Source: Nonomuraea spiralis | GTDB taxonomy: Bacteria; Actinomycetota; Actinomycetes; Streptosporangiales; Streptosporangiaceae | Reading direction: 5' to 3' | Length of the DNA: 64,000 bases | Assembly: GCF_014648435.1 (NCBI RefSeq) | Contig: NZ_BMRC01000014.1 | Coordinates: 189,439-253,438, forward strand | Shown here: in pieces, positions 25,342 through 34,421 of the stretch | How the letters are laid out: each line of letters starts with the position of its first letter | Position numbering within the stretch: position 1 is the stretch's first letter | Notes under the pieces: model-generated | Seen by the model: the letters and a program-made list of their open reading frames with translations, nothing else | Told to the model about the DNA's origin: nothing | The model's database searches: none | Made by a program: the position numbers and the translations under genes

Positions 25342-28020
25342 GTGGACGTGGAGGCACACTATCCGGCTCACTGGGAGGCCGACGTCGTCCTGGCCGACGG
25401 GGGCACCGCGCACGTACGCCCGATCAGGCCCGCCGACGCCGACCGTCTCCGCGCTTTCTACTCCCGTCTGTCCGACGAGTCGATCTATTTCCGCTTCTTC
25501 GGCCCGCGCCCCCGCCTGTCCGACCGCGACGTCGAACGTTTCACCAACGTCGACTACGACAACCGCGTGGCCCTCATCGCCACCATCGGAGCCGAGATGG
25601 TGGCCGTCATCCGCTACGACCGCACCGGTCCGGGCGAGGCCGAGGTCGCGTTCCTGGTCGAGGACGCCCACCAGGGCAGGGGAGTGGCCTCCGTCCTGCT
25701 GGAACACCTGGCCGCCACGGCCCGCGAGCGCGGCATCGAGCGGTTCGTCGCCGACGTGCTGCCCGCCAACATGAAGATGATGGGCGTCCTGCGGCAGGCC
25801 GGCTACACCGCGCAGAGCCGGTTCGCCGACGGCGTCGTACGCATGACCCTCGACCTCACCCCGACCGAGACCTCGGCGGAGGTGACGACCTCGCGCGAGC
25901 ACCGCGCCGAGTCCCGGTCGATCGCCCGCCTGCTCGCCCCCGGCTCGGTCGCCGTCATCGGCGCCTCCCGCGAGCCCGGCGGCGTCGGCCAGACCGTCCT
26001 GCGCAACCTGCTGGCCGCCGACTTCACCGGCCCGGTCTATCCCGTCCACCGCCAGGTACGCGCCGTCGCGGGCGTACGGGCCTACCCGAGCGTGACCGCC
26101 ATCGACGGCGAGGTCGACCTGGCCGTCGTGGCCGTGCCCGCCGAAGGCGTGCTCGACGTCGTCAAGGAGTGCGCCGAGAAGGGCGTGCACGGGCTGGTCG
26201 TGGTCTCCTCCGGGTTCGGCGAGACCGGCGCGCCCGGCCGCGACAGGCAGGACGAGCTGGCCCGCATCGCCCGCTCGTACGGCCTGCGCGTGGTGGGCCC
26301 CAACTGCCTCGGCATCGCCAACACCGACCCGGCCGTCAAGCTCAACGCCACGCTGGCCGCCACCGTGCCGGGCCGCGGCCGGGTGGGCTTCTTCAGCCAG
26401 TCGGGCGCGCTCGGCACCGCGCTGCTCCAGCGTGTGGCCCAGCGCGGCATGGGCATCTCGTCGTTCGTCTCGGCCGGCAACCGCGCCGACGTCTCCGGCA
26501 ACGACCTCCTCCAGTACTGGGAGGAGGACGACGCCACCGAGGTGATCCTGCTCTACCTGGAGTCGCTGGGAAACCCGCGCAAGTTCACCCGCCTGGCCAG
26601 GCGCATCGCGCGCAGCAAGCCGATCGTGGTGGTCAAGAGCGGCGGCACCCCCGCCGGCCACTCGGCCGAGGAGCTAGGGCTGCCCGACTCCGCCATCAGC
26701 TCCCTGTTCGCCCAGGCGGGCCTGATCAGGGTCGACGACCTCATCCAGCTCTTCGACGTGGGCCAGCTCCTGGCCTACCAGCCGTTGCCCGCCGGGCCGA
26801 GGGTCGCGCTGGTCACCAACTCCGACGCGCTCGGCCTGCTGGCCGCCGACGCCTGCCTCGCCGCGGGCCTCGAACCACGCCCGCCGGTCAACCTGGGGGC
26901 CGCCGCCGGGCCGACGGAGTTCGGCGCGGCGCTCGCCGGCGAGCTGGCCCGCGACGAGGTCGACGCCGCCGTCGTGATCTACATGCCGCCGATCCCCGGG
27001 AAGTCCGACGAGGTGGCGGCCGAGCTGCTGCGGGTCTCGCAGGGCTCCGCCAAGCCGGTGCTGGCCACGTTCCGGGGGCACCTCGGCATGCATCCGTCCC
27101 TGCGCGTGGCCGGTGGCTCGGGCGCCGCGCCCGCGCGCGGCTCGATCCCGTCGTACGCGGCGCCGGAGGAGGCGGTCAGGGCCCTGGCCCACGTGGTGCG
27201 CTACGCCACCTGGCGGGCCCACCCGGCCGTGCCGCCGCCCGAGCTCGACGGCCTCGACACCGCCCGTGCCCGGGAGCTGGTCCTCGCCACGCTGTCCGGC
27301 GCGGCGGCCCCGGCGGCGGGGGAGGAGCCCACCGGGTTCGCCGAGCCCGGCCCGCCCGTCGAGATCGACGCCACCGAGCTGCTGTCGTGCTATGGCCTGA
27401 CCGTCTGGCCGGCCGAGGTCGTACGCTCGCCGGAGGAGGCCGTGGCCGCCGCCGAACGGCTCGGCCCGCCCGTCGTGCTCAAGGTGGCCGACCCGGGGGC
27501 CTCACGTCGCGCGGGCACCGTACGCCTGGGGCTGACCGGTCCCGAGATGGTGCGCCACGCCTACGCCGAGTTCGCCGAGCAGCTCGGCGAGCGGGTCGAG
27601 CTGGCCGTACAGCGCATGGCGCCGCAGCCGGCCGTGCCCACCGTCGTACGGGTCGTCGAGGACCGGGCGTTCGGGCCGGTGGTCTCGTTCGGGCTCGGCG
27701 AGGTGACCGCGCGCCTCCTGCTCGACCAGGGGTTCCGCCTCGCCCCGCTGACCGGCGAGGACGCCGCCGCCCTCGTGCGGTCCGTACGCGCGGCCCCCCT
27801 GCTGTTCGGCCAGTACGGCTACCCGCCCGTCGCCGTCCCCGCCCTGGAGGAGCTCCTCGTCCGCGTGGGCCGCCTGGCCAACGACCTGCCGGAGGTGGCC
27901 TGCCTCGACCTCGACCAGGTGCTGGTGGGCGAGTCGGAGGTGCTGGTGCTCGGCGCCCGCGCCACCCTGCGCACCCCGGCCGGCCCACGCCTGGACGGCG
28001 GCCCGAGAAGGCTCTCCTGA
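25342..28020 (+). CDS. GNAT / acyl-CoA-synthetase-like fusion (Pat-type protein acetyltransferase)
   Basis: An 892-residue fusion. An N-terminal GNAT domain (about 10-170; HQGRGVASVLLEHLA is the acetyl-CoA loop) is joined to an NDP-forming acyl-CoA synthetase-like region. That region has a CoA-binding domain (SVAVIGASREPGGVGQTVL), succinyl-CoA-ligase-like domains (FFSQSGALGTA, FVSAGNRADVSGNDLLQYW) and a C-terminal ATP-grasp-like part. This GNAT-first order matches the Streptomyces lividans PatA arrangement, a lysine acetyltransferase controlling acyl-CoA synthetases. In FFSQSGALGT, Ser-Gly replaces the usual His of active synthetases, suggesting a sensory rather than catalytic role. GTG 25342 or GTG 25348 may be the true start. 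Confidence 0.85.
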   Translation: MDVEAHYPAHWEADVVLADGGTAHVRPIRPADADRLRAFYSRLSDESIYFRFFGPRPRLSDRDVERFTNVDYDNRVALIATIGAEMVAVIRYDRTGPGEAEVAFLVEDAHQGRGVASVLLEHLAATARERGIERFVADVLPANMKMMGVLRQAGYTAQSRFADGVVRMTLDLTPTETSAEVTTSREHRAESRSIARLLAPGSVAVIGASREPGGVGQTVLRNLLAADFTGPVYPVHRQVRAVAGVRAYPSVTAIDGEVDLAVVAVPAEGVLDVVKECAEKGVHGLVVVSSGFGETGAPGRDRQDELARIARSYGLRVVGPNCLGIANTDPAVKLNATLAATVPGRGRVGFFSQSGALGTALLQRVAQRGMGISSFVSAGNRADVSGNDLLQYWEEDDATEVILLYLESLGNPRKFTRLARRIARSKPIVVVKSGGTPAGHSAEELGLPDSAISSLFAQAGLIRVDDLIQLFDVGQLLAYQPLPAGPRVALVTNSDALGLLAADACLAAGLEPRPPVNLGAAAGPTEFGAALAGELARDEVDAAVVIYMPPIPGKSDEVAAELLRVSQGSAKPVLATFRGHLGMHPSLRVAGGSGAAPARGSIPSYAAPEEAVRALAHVVRYATWRAHPAVPPPELDGLDTARARELVLATLSGAAAPAAGEEPTGFAEPGPPVEIDATELLSCYGLTVWPAEVVRSPEEAVAAAERLGPPVVLKVADPGASRRAGTVRLGLTGPEMVRHAYAEFAEQLGERVELAVQRMAPQPAVPTVVRVVEDRAFGPVVSFGLGEVTARLLLDQGFRLAPLTGEDAAALVRSVRAAPLLFGQYGYPPVAVPALEELLVRVGRLANDLPEVACLDLDQVLVGESEVLVLGARATLRTPAGPRLDGGPRRLS

Positions 28021-28116
28021 CCGCACCCAACATGTCACCCATGTGCTGACAAAGACGTTCATAGAGCGTTATGTCTGGCGGGTGAGTGCACTGCGCGGCC
28101 CTGGCAGGATGGAGGC

Positions 28117-28707
28117 ATGAGGGAAACCCGAGTCTCAGCCGCGGGCCTGCGTGAAGCGATCGAGCGCAGCGGCTACTACCCCGACCTCGTCACCGATGCG
28201 GTCGAATCCGCGCTGGGCAAGGAGGCCGTGACCGCGTTCGTGGTCCACCACGAGGCCACCTTCGATCCCGCGATGGAGGTCCGCCGGCACGTCACCGTCC
28301 TGGTGTTGTCGACGACGAGGCTGCTGGTCTGCCACACCGACGAGCACCCGGCGGTCGAGGGTGTCTCCGCCTCCCACGCCTCCACCACCACCGAGGCGGT
28401 CCGGCTGAGCCGCGTCCAGTCGGTGGCTGTGACCCGCGTGGTGCCCGACCCGGCCTCCTACGCGCCGGGCGTCCCGCCCACCGAGGTCACCCTGACGATC
28501 GGCTGGGGCGCGATCTCCCACGTCGACCTGGAGCCCGCCACCTGCGGCGACGAGAACTGCGACGCCGACCACGGCTACACCGGCGCGATCACCGCCGACG
28601 ACCTGTCGCTGCGTGTCAGCGAGGCGGCCGACGGGCCGGAGGCGGTCACCCACGTGCTGGCCTTCGCCAAGGCCCTGTCCGAGGCCACCGCGAGGGCCGC
28701 CGCCTGA
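28117..28707 (+). CDS. DUF5998 family protein
   Basis: A 196-residue conserved actinobacterial protein of unknown function. It contains ALGKEAVTAFVVHHEATFD, VTVLVLSTTRLLVCHTDEH and a DENCDADHGYTG segment with paired Cys/Asp. It is soluble and mixed alpha/beta. It precedes the phosphodiesterase gene on the same strand by about 60 bases, and this pairing is common in actinomycetes. Confidence 0.82.
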   Translation: MRETRVSAAGLREAIERSGYYPDLVTDAVESALGKEAVTAFVVHHEATFDPAMEVRRHVTVLVLSTTRLLVCHTDEHPAVEGVSASHASTTTEAVRLSRVQSVAVTRVVPDPASYAPGVPPTEVTLTIGWGAISHVDLEPATCGDENCDADHGYTGAITADDLSLRVSEAADGPEAVTHVLAFAKALSEATARAAA

Positions 28708-28765
28708 CGCCCCCGGGCCACCGCGAGGCCCCCGCCTGATCGCGCGTGGACACTAGGATGTGGGG

Positions 28766-29878
28766 ATGCTGCCCGACTACGGCACCGGGTCGCTGGCGGA
28801 CCTCCCCGGCTCGTTGCTGGCCGCCCTCGGCCTGACCGAGCCCAATCCGCTGGCCCTCGACCCCGCGGCGCGCGTCTGCCTGCTCCTGGTCGACGGCCTG
28901 GGCGCCGACCTGCTCCGCGCCCATCCCGAGGCCGCCCCGTTCCTGTCCGCCCTGCCCGGCCGCACCCTCACCGCCGGGTTCCCCGCCACCACCGTCACCA
29001 GCCTGTGCTCGCTCGGCACCGGCCTGACCCCCGGCGAGCACGGCATGGTCGGCCTGATGCTGGCCGTCCCCGGCACCGGCCACCTGTTCAACTGCCTGCG
29101 CTGGACCCTCCCCGGCGGTCTGACGATGGACCCCGGCGAGTGGCAGCCCGCCCCCACCGTCTACGAGCGCGCCGCCCGCCAGGGCGTCGACGCCGTCTAC
29201 GTCGCCCCCGCCGAGTTCGAGGGCTCCGGCCTGACCAGGGCCGTCTACCGCGGCGTGCGTTACGTGGCCGCCGACGGCGTCGACGACATCGTCGCCCGCG
29301 TGGGCGAGGCCCTGCGCGCCGCGCCCCGCGCCCACGTCACCGCCTACTACGGCAAGCTCGACGCCGCCGGCCACCTGGCCGGATGGGGTGGCGAGGAGTG
29401 GCTGAGCGAGCTGGCCGTCGTCGACGACCTGGCCCGGCGCCTGGCCGAGGCCCTGCCACCCGGCGCGGCCCTCTACGTCACCGCCGACCACGGCATGGTC
29501 AACGCCACCGACAAGATCGACGCCGAGAGCGTGCCCGCGCTGACCGAAGGGGTGGCGCTGCTCGGCGGCGAGGCCCGGGCCAGGCACGTCTACGCCGAGC
29601 CGGGAGCCGCCGATCACGTCCTTGAGGCGTGGCGCGCGACCCTCGGCGAGCGCGCGTCGGTAGTGTCCAGGCAGGAGGCGGTCGAGTCCGGCTGGTTCGG
29701 GCCCCGGGTACGCGAGGCGTGGCTGGGCCGCATCGGCGACGTCGTGGCCGTGCCTCGTGACGGCCTGGCCATCACCGCTCCCCGTCGTCATCCGATCGAG
29801 GCGCTGTTCACCGGCTACCACGGCTCGATGACCGCCGCCGAGCTCCGCGTCCCGCTCCTGGAGGTGTCCACCCGATGA
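28766..29878 (+). CDS. alkaline phosphatase superfamily phosphodiesterase
   Basis: A 370-residue nucleotide pyrophosphatase/phosphodiesterase-type protein. It has the metal site LLLVDGLGADLL (about 40-50), the nucleophile region GFPATTVTSLCSLGTG (Thr near 74), and the second metal group TADHGM. There is no signal peptide, so it acts inside the cell. The substrate is unknown. ATG 28766 is preferred to GTG 28760. Its stop codon overlaps the rhodanese start (ATGA). Confidence 0.87.
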   Translation: MLPDYGTGSLADLPGSLLAALGLTEPNPLALDPAARVCLLLVDGLGADLLRAHPEAAPFLSALPGRTLTAGFPATTVTSLCSLGTGLTPGEHGMVGLMLAVPGTGHLFNCLRWTLPGGLTMDPGEWQPAPTVYERAARQGVDAVYVAPAEFEGSGLTRAVYRGVRYVAADGVDDIVARVGEALRAAPRAHVTAYYGKLDAAGHLAGWGGEEWLSELAVVDDLARRLAEALPPGAALYVTADHGMVNATDKIDAESVPALTEGVALLGGEARARHVYAEPGAADHVLEAWRATLGERASVVSRQEAVESGWFGPRVREAWLGRIGDVVAVPRDGLAITAPRRHPIEALFTGYHGSMTAAELRVPLLEVSTR

Positions 29879-30687
29879 GTGCGCTGATCACGCCCGCCGA
29901 ACTCGCCGCGTTGCCCGAGGCGTCCGTGCTCGACGTACGCTGGCGGCTGGGCGGCCCGCCCGGCGTGGAGCTCTACCACGAGGGCCACCTCGCCGGCGCC
30001 GTCTTCTGCGACGTCGACGCCGACCTCGCCGCGCCTCCCGGCGCGGGCGGCCGCCACCCGCTGCCCGACGCGGCCGGCTTCCAGCGGGCCATGCGGGCGC
30101 TGGGCGTCTGCGACGGCCGTACGGTCGTGGTCTACGACGACGCCGGCTCCACGACCGCCGCCCGCGCCTGGTGGGCGCTGCGCTACTTCGGCCACCGGTC
30201 CGTACGCGTGCTCGACGGCGGTCTCGCGGCATGGGCCGAGGCCGGTCTTCCGCTCACGAAGGACGAGCCCGAGATCCGGCCCGGCGACTTCACCGCCAGG
30301 CCCGGCGGCATGCCGACGCTCACCGCCGACGAGGCCGCCGCGCTGGCCACCGAGGGCGTGCTGCTCGACGCCCGCGCCGCCGAACGTTACCGGGGCGAGG
30401 TCGAGCCGGTCGACCCGGTGGCCGGCCACGTGCCCGGAGCCGTGAGCGCGCCCACGACCGACAACGTCGGCCCCGGCGGCCGGTTCCTCGCCCCCGCCGC
30501 CCTCCGCGAGCGGTTCGCCGCGCTCGGCGTGGAGGAGGGGGTCGCGGTCGGCGCCTACTGCGGCTCGGGGGTCACCGCCGCCCACGAGGTGCTGGCCCTG
30601 GAGCTGGCGGGCCTGCCCGCCGCCCTCTACGTCGGCTCCTGGTCCAACTGGGTCGCCGACCCCTCCCGCCCGGTGGCCACCGGCTGA
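29875..30687 (+). CDS. sseA: rhodanese / 3-mercaptopyruvate sulfurtransferase
   Basis: A 270-residue tandem-rhodanese enzyme. The inactive N-terminal domain has DVRWRLGGPPG, and the catalytic C-terminal domain has the loop YCGSGVTA with Cys229. CGSG(V/T)T-type loops fit 3-mercaptopyruvate sulfurtransferases better than thiosulfate rhodaneses. The start overlaps the preceding stop by four bases, so the phosphodiesterase and sulfurtransferase are translationally coupled. A terminator follows. Confidence 0.9.
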   Translation: MSALITPAELAALPEASVLDVRWRLGGPPGVELYHEGHLAGAVFCDVDADLAAPPGAGGRHPLPDAAGFQRAMRALGVCDGRTVVVYDDAGSTTAARAWWALRYFGHRSVRVLDGGLAAWAEAGLPLTKDEPEIRPGDFTARPGGMPTLTADEAAALATEGVLLDARAAERYRGEVEPVDPVAGHVPGAVSAPTTDNVGPGGRFLAPAALRERFAALGVEEGVAVGAYCGSGVTAAHEVLALELAGLPAALYVGSWSNWVADPSRPVATG

Positions 30688-30698
30688 ACGGCCGGTCA

Positions 30699-30723
30699 CC
30701 CGGCCGGGTGTCAGCCGGCCGGG
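30699..30723. terminator. convergent terminator overlapping the CHAT stop codon
   Basis: CCCGGCCGG (30699-30707) pairs perfectly with CCGGCCGGG (30715-30723) around GTGTCAG. The CHAT gene's stop codon lies in the loop region. Confidence 0.7.
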
Positions 30724-33263
30724 TAGAGGGGCCGGTCGCCGGCCCCGAAGCAGACGAACCCCAGCAGCCCGGTCTTGGCCGACGCGCACGCCAGGGCCGC
30801 GTCCGGCGCCTGCCCGGCGGCGACCAGCTCGTGGAAGGCGCTCATCATGGCCATCGCCGCCTCGTCCCCGATGGGCACCATCCCCGCCACCACACACGTG
30901 CTCCCGCGCGCCAGGAACGTGCCGGGCAGCCCCAGCGGCGCGCCCTCCGCCGGCGTACGGGCCATGCCCGAGTTGCACGACGACAACACCACCAGCTCCG
31001 GCGCCCGATGCAGCCCCAGCAGGTCGTAGGCCATGAGCTGCCCGTCGTCGAGGGTGATGCCGGACAGCAGCGGACTGCGGGCGTGGAAGGAGCCGTGCGC
31101 GGCCAGGTGGAGGACGTCGGCCTCGCCCAGCGCCGCCAGCACGTCGTCGCGGCGGCCGGTCACCTCCCGGGCGCCCGGATGGCAGGCCAGCACACGGGCC
31201 ACCTCCTCCCGCGCGTGGGCCAGCGCCGGACCGGCCGCGGCCCGTACCGCGGGGGCGCCCTCGCGCGCGCGGGCCCGCCGCCGGGCCTCCACCCACGCCG
31301 CCGCGCTGGACGCCACGCTGACGGGACGCTCACGCAGCCCCGGCAGCGCGCCCCACGGCAGCGTGTGCAGCGGCCCCACCGGCACCACCACCAGCGGCCG
31401 GTCACCCAGCTCGGCCCTGAGCGGCCCGAGCACCAGCCGCTCCAGCTCCGCGCCGGCGGCGTTCAGCTCGGGAAGCGCCTGGGCGGGACGGGCGACGTCG
31501 AGCCCCGCACCCCACTGGCGCAGGGCGTGACGCAGCCCCACGACGGACTCGCGCACCTGCCGTACGCCGCCCAGCCGCCGCAGGAGCACCCGGTCGCCGC
31601 TGATCAGCACCGCCAGCAACGTCTCCTCGTCGGTCACGAACTCGACCAGCGCCGCGCCGTCCAGCGCCGCCCGCACCTGATCGGCCTCCACCAGACCGCA
31701 CGCGTGCGCCGGCGCCGCCACCGCCCGCCACCGCTCGGCCCACTCGAACACCTCGCCCGCGCACCCGTCACGCACCGCCAGCCCCAGCCCGAAGGCGGCC
31801 AGCCGCTCTCCCGACCGGGCGGCGTGGGCCCGCAGCGCCGGATCCTCGAACGCCTCCACCTGCCCGCTCACCTCGGCCAGCCCGTCACGCACCGCCCGCA
31901 GCGCGCCGCTCACGTCCTCCCGCAGCGCCGCCTCCAGGGCCAGGGCGTGCTGGCGTACGGTCACCGGCACCTGCGCGAGCTGCATCGCCTGCGGTTCGGG
32001 CGCCAGCGGGGTCAGGCGGGTGCCGGCGGGCATCCAGCGCTCGGCCGGCTCGGCGTGCCGGGTGAGCCTGCGGAGCTGGGCCGAGGCCACCGGATGGTCG
32101 TCGACGGCCAGCGCCGCCTCCGCCGCGGCCAGGCGCAGCGCCGCGGCGGCGACCACGTGCGAGGAGACGTCCTCCAGCTCGTCGGCGCAGGTGATCAGGT
32201 CGGTGATCAGCTCGGGCGTGACCGGCCCGAGCGCCAGCCGGGCACGCAGGACGACCTCGTTGGCCAGCGGCAGCCACGACAGCCGCTCCTGCTCGGCCAG
32301 CTCGGCCGCCGCCTGCTCGGCCACCTGCCGCGCCCGGTGAGGGTCGCCGGTGAGCAGCTCGACCTGGGCCAGCTTCAGCCGCGCCTCGGCCAGCGCCACC
32401 CGCGCGCCGGAGGACTCCAGATCGGGCACGGCCAGGCTCAGCATCGCCCTGGCCTCGCCCGGCAGGTGCGCGGCCAGCAGCGCGCCGGCGAAGTCGGCCC
32501 GCATGGTGGCCAGCCGCTCGGGGAAGCCGAACAGGGTGTCCTCGGCCTCCCGGTAATGCTCGAACGCGCCCGCGACGTCGCCGCGCCGCACCGAGAGGAA
32601 CGGCAGGTTGGCGGCCGACAGCCGGGCCAGGTGACGCAGACCGGCGTGCCGGGCGATCTCCAGGCAGGCCGAGATGTCACGCATGGCGGCGTCCCAGTCG
32701 CCCCGGTAGGCGTGGATGAGACCCCGGTTGAGCAGGCCGCCGGCCAGGAAACGGCGGTCGTCGACGGTGCCCGGCGCGGCCACGAGGGCCCGCAGCGAGC
32801 GGTCGCAGGCGGCGATGGCCTCCTGGTGGCGGCCCAGGTGGGCCAGGGCGACCGCGCGCTGCGTGTCGAGCTTGGCGCGGTCGAGCGGGGACAGATAGGC
32901 CCACGCCAGGGCGGCCACGCGCAGGGCCTGGAGCGGGTGCCCGCGCTCGGTGCGTACGGTGACCAGCGACAGCCGAGCCTGGGCCCGGCGCTCGGCCGGT
33001 GCGCCCGGGGTGCCGATGGCCTGCCGCAGGCAGTGTTCGGCGCTGAGCAGGTCGCCCAGCTCACGGGAGGCCAGGGCCATGGCCCGCAGCGCGATCACCT
33101 CGGCTTCCGTCGATCCGGCGCGGAGAGCCGCGGCCAGGACCGTGCGGCCGGCGTAGAGGGCCTGCTCGGGGTCGATGTGGGCACGCAGAACGGCCGCCTC
33201 GGCCGCCTCTACGAGCGGACCGAAGTCGTCTGCTGATTCTGATGGAGGTGAACTGACACTCAT
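30711..33263 (-). CDS. CHAT domain (caspase-like) protein with helical repeats
   Basis: An 850-residue protein. The first about 450 residues are helix-turn-helix repeats of TPR character (LRRA, LAEARLKLAQVELL and similar). The C-terminal about 250 residues form a CHAT protease domain, with the catalytic pair His723 in LHLAAHGSF and Cys763 in VVLSSCNSG. CHAT proteins are cysteine peptidases related to caspases and separase. Several are effectors in bacterial defence or cell death. There is no signal peptide or membrane segment. ATG 33263 starts MSVSSPPSE; an upstream extension to 33371 looks non-coding. It is the last gene of a minus-strand operon with a subtilase, a sigma factor and a small beta-rich protein. 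Confidence 0.9.
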   Translation of the reverse strand: MSVSSPPSESADDFGPLVEAAEAAVLRAHIDPEQALYAGRTVLAAALRAGSTEAEVIALRAMALASRELGDLLSAEHCLRQAIGTPGAPAERRAQARLSLVTVRTERGHPLQALRVAALAWAYLSPLDRAKLDTQRAVALAHLGRHQEAIAACDRSLRALVAAPGTVDDRRFLAGGLLNRGLIHAYRGDWDAAMRDISACLEIARHAGLRHLARLSAANLPFLSVRRGDVAGAFEHYREAEDTLFGFPERLATMRADFAGALLAAHLPGEARAMLSLAVPDLESSGARVALAEARLKLAQVELLTGDPHRARQVAEQAAAELAEQERLSWLPLANEVVLRARLALGPVTPELITDLITCADELEDVSSHVVAAAALRLAAAEAALAVDDHPVASAQLRRLTRHAEPAERWMPAGTRLTPLAPEPQAMQLAQVPVTVRQHALALEAALREDVSGALRAVRDGLAEVSGQVEAFEDPALRAHAARSGERLAAFGLGLAVRDGCAGEVFEWAERWRAVAAPAHACGLVEADQVRAALDGAALVEFVTDEETLLAVLISGDRVLLRRLGGVRQVRESVVGLRHALRQWGAGLDVARPAQALPELNAAGAELERLVLGPLRAELGDRPLVVVPVGPLHTLPWGALPGLRERPVSVASSAAAWVEARRRARAREGAPAVRAAAGPALAHAREEVARVLACHPGAREVTGRRDDVLAALGEADVLHLAAHGSFHARSPLLSGITLDDGQLMAYDLLGLHRAPELVVLSSCNSGMARTPAEGAPLGLPGTFLARGSTCVVAGMVPIGDEAAMAMMSAFHELVAAGQAPDAALACASAKTGLLGFVCFGAGDRPLYPAG

Positions 33264-33330
33264 GGGGGGGTGACCGACGGGGACGGGGGGTCGACGGTGT
33301 TCGGCGCGGACGGGTGCTTCGGTTGGGGCC

Positions 33331-33792
33331 TCACGGCCGGATGCGCACCCACCTCGTCTGTACGGGCGCATGACCGGGACGGTGGCACACGACGCTCAGC
33401 CACCCGGGCGGCAACCCGGTGGCCGCGAACCTGCCGTTCCGGCCGACTCCACGGGTGAGCGTCAGATGAGGGGTGCGTACGTCGATGACGGTGTCCTCCC
33501 CTGGATCGGGGAAGATCTGCCCGGCCACGTCGATCAGCCCGTCGCCCACGGTCACCTCCAGGTCGAAGGTGAGACCGTCGGTGACGAACCGCACCAGATG
33601 GGAGCCGTCGTCGCGGGCGGCGGCGCCGCTGCGGGCCGGACGGCCCCCGGCGTGCTCGGCCGGGTTGGCCGTCACCGCCTGCGGAACCCGCAGCCCGTAG
33701 ACGTCACGCGCGGCGGCCGACACGTGACCGGGCATCGGATCCATTCCGGCGGCCAGCCGCAGGGCGGCCAGGAAGTACTCGTCGTTGATCAT
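33331..33792 (-). CDS. small protein with C-terminal beta-sandwich-like domain, CHAT operon
   Basis: A 153-residue protein. Residues 1-70 are helical and Ala/Arg-rich (MINDEYFLAALRLAAGM start). Residues 75-153 form alternating strands (HLVRFVTDGLTFDLEVTV, DVAGQIFPDPGEDTVIDV) that resemble a carboxypeptidase-regulatory or Ig-like fold. The start overlaps the sigma-factor stop by four bases (ATGA at 33789-33792), so the two are coupled. It may link the sigma factor or protease to the CHAT protein, perhaps as a regulator or substrate; that is inference. Confidence 0.75.
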   Translation of the reverse strand: MINDEYFLAALRLAAGMDPMPGHVSAAARDVYGLRVPQAVTANPAEHAGGRPARSGAAARDDGSHLVRFVTDGLTFDLEVTVGDGLIDVAGQIFPDPGEDTVIDVRTPHLTLTRGVGRNGRFAATGLPPGWLSVVCHRPGHAPVQTRWVRIRP

Positions 33793-34349
33793 TGCGCTGT
33801 CTCCTGTAGTGAGAGCAGAGTGCGCAGTTTCTCCAGGCAGCGGGCCCTGGTCGGCCCCACGCTGCCCACGGGCATGCCGAGCCGCATCGCCATCTGCTGG
33901 TTTCCGAGATCCGTCGCGACCAGCTGCAGCAGAGTGCGGCAGGGTTCCTGCAAGGCGGACACCGACTTCCACAGCAGGCGCCTGCCGTCGGCCTCCAGCA
34001 CGGCGGACGCGGGATCGGGCTCCTCGACGGCCCCGAAGGTGGGCCTTCCCTCCGGATCGCCGACGAGCAGGCCCGACGGCTCCTTACGCAGCAGGAGGAG
34101 CGCCTCACGGCGGGTGGTCGTCATCAGCCAGCCGCCCACCCGCGACGGATCGCGGATGTCGTGCATGTGCTGGAGCAGCCGCAGCCAGGCGCCCTGGACG
34201 GCGTCCGCGGCGTCGGCCTCGCCCAGCCCGCACGACCGGGCCAGCGCCCACATGCGCGGGCCGAACCTGGACTCCAGCTCGTGCCAGGCGGATCGGTCGC
34301 CGTCGGCCGCGTCGTGGAGCAGCTCCGCCGGATCGCGCAAGTCGCTCAT
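33789..34349 (-). CDS. ECF-type RNA polymerase sigma factor
   Basis: A 186-residue sigma-70 family protein with region 2 (about 20-88, including DAADAVQGAWLRLLQHMHDI and VGGWLMTTTRREALLLLR) and region 4 (about 120-178, with LGNQQMAMRLGMPVGSVGPTRARCLEKLR). There is no anti-sigma factor with a membrane segment beside it; control may come from the adjoining proteases. ATG 34349 has AGGAGG five bases upstream, an excellent site. It is the second gene in the subtilase-sigma-small protein-CHAT operon. Confidence 0.9.
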   Translation of the reverse strand: MSDLRDPAELLHDAADGDRSAWHELESRFGPRMWALARSCGLGEADAADAVQGAWLRLLQHMHDIRDPSRVGGWLMTTTRREALLLLRKEPSGLLVGDPEGRPTFGAVEEPDPASAVLEADGRRLLWKSVSALQEPCRTLLQLVATDLGNQQMAMRLGMPVGSVGPTRARCLEKLRTLLSLQETAQ

Positions 34350-34421
34350 GCGGCCTCCTTTCGTCCCGAACGGGGAGGTCATCCTGCCTCCTCGTGATTG
34401 ACTGAGGACTGAGCGTAAACT

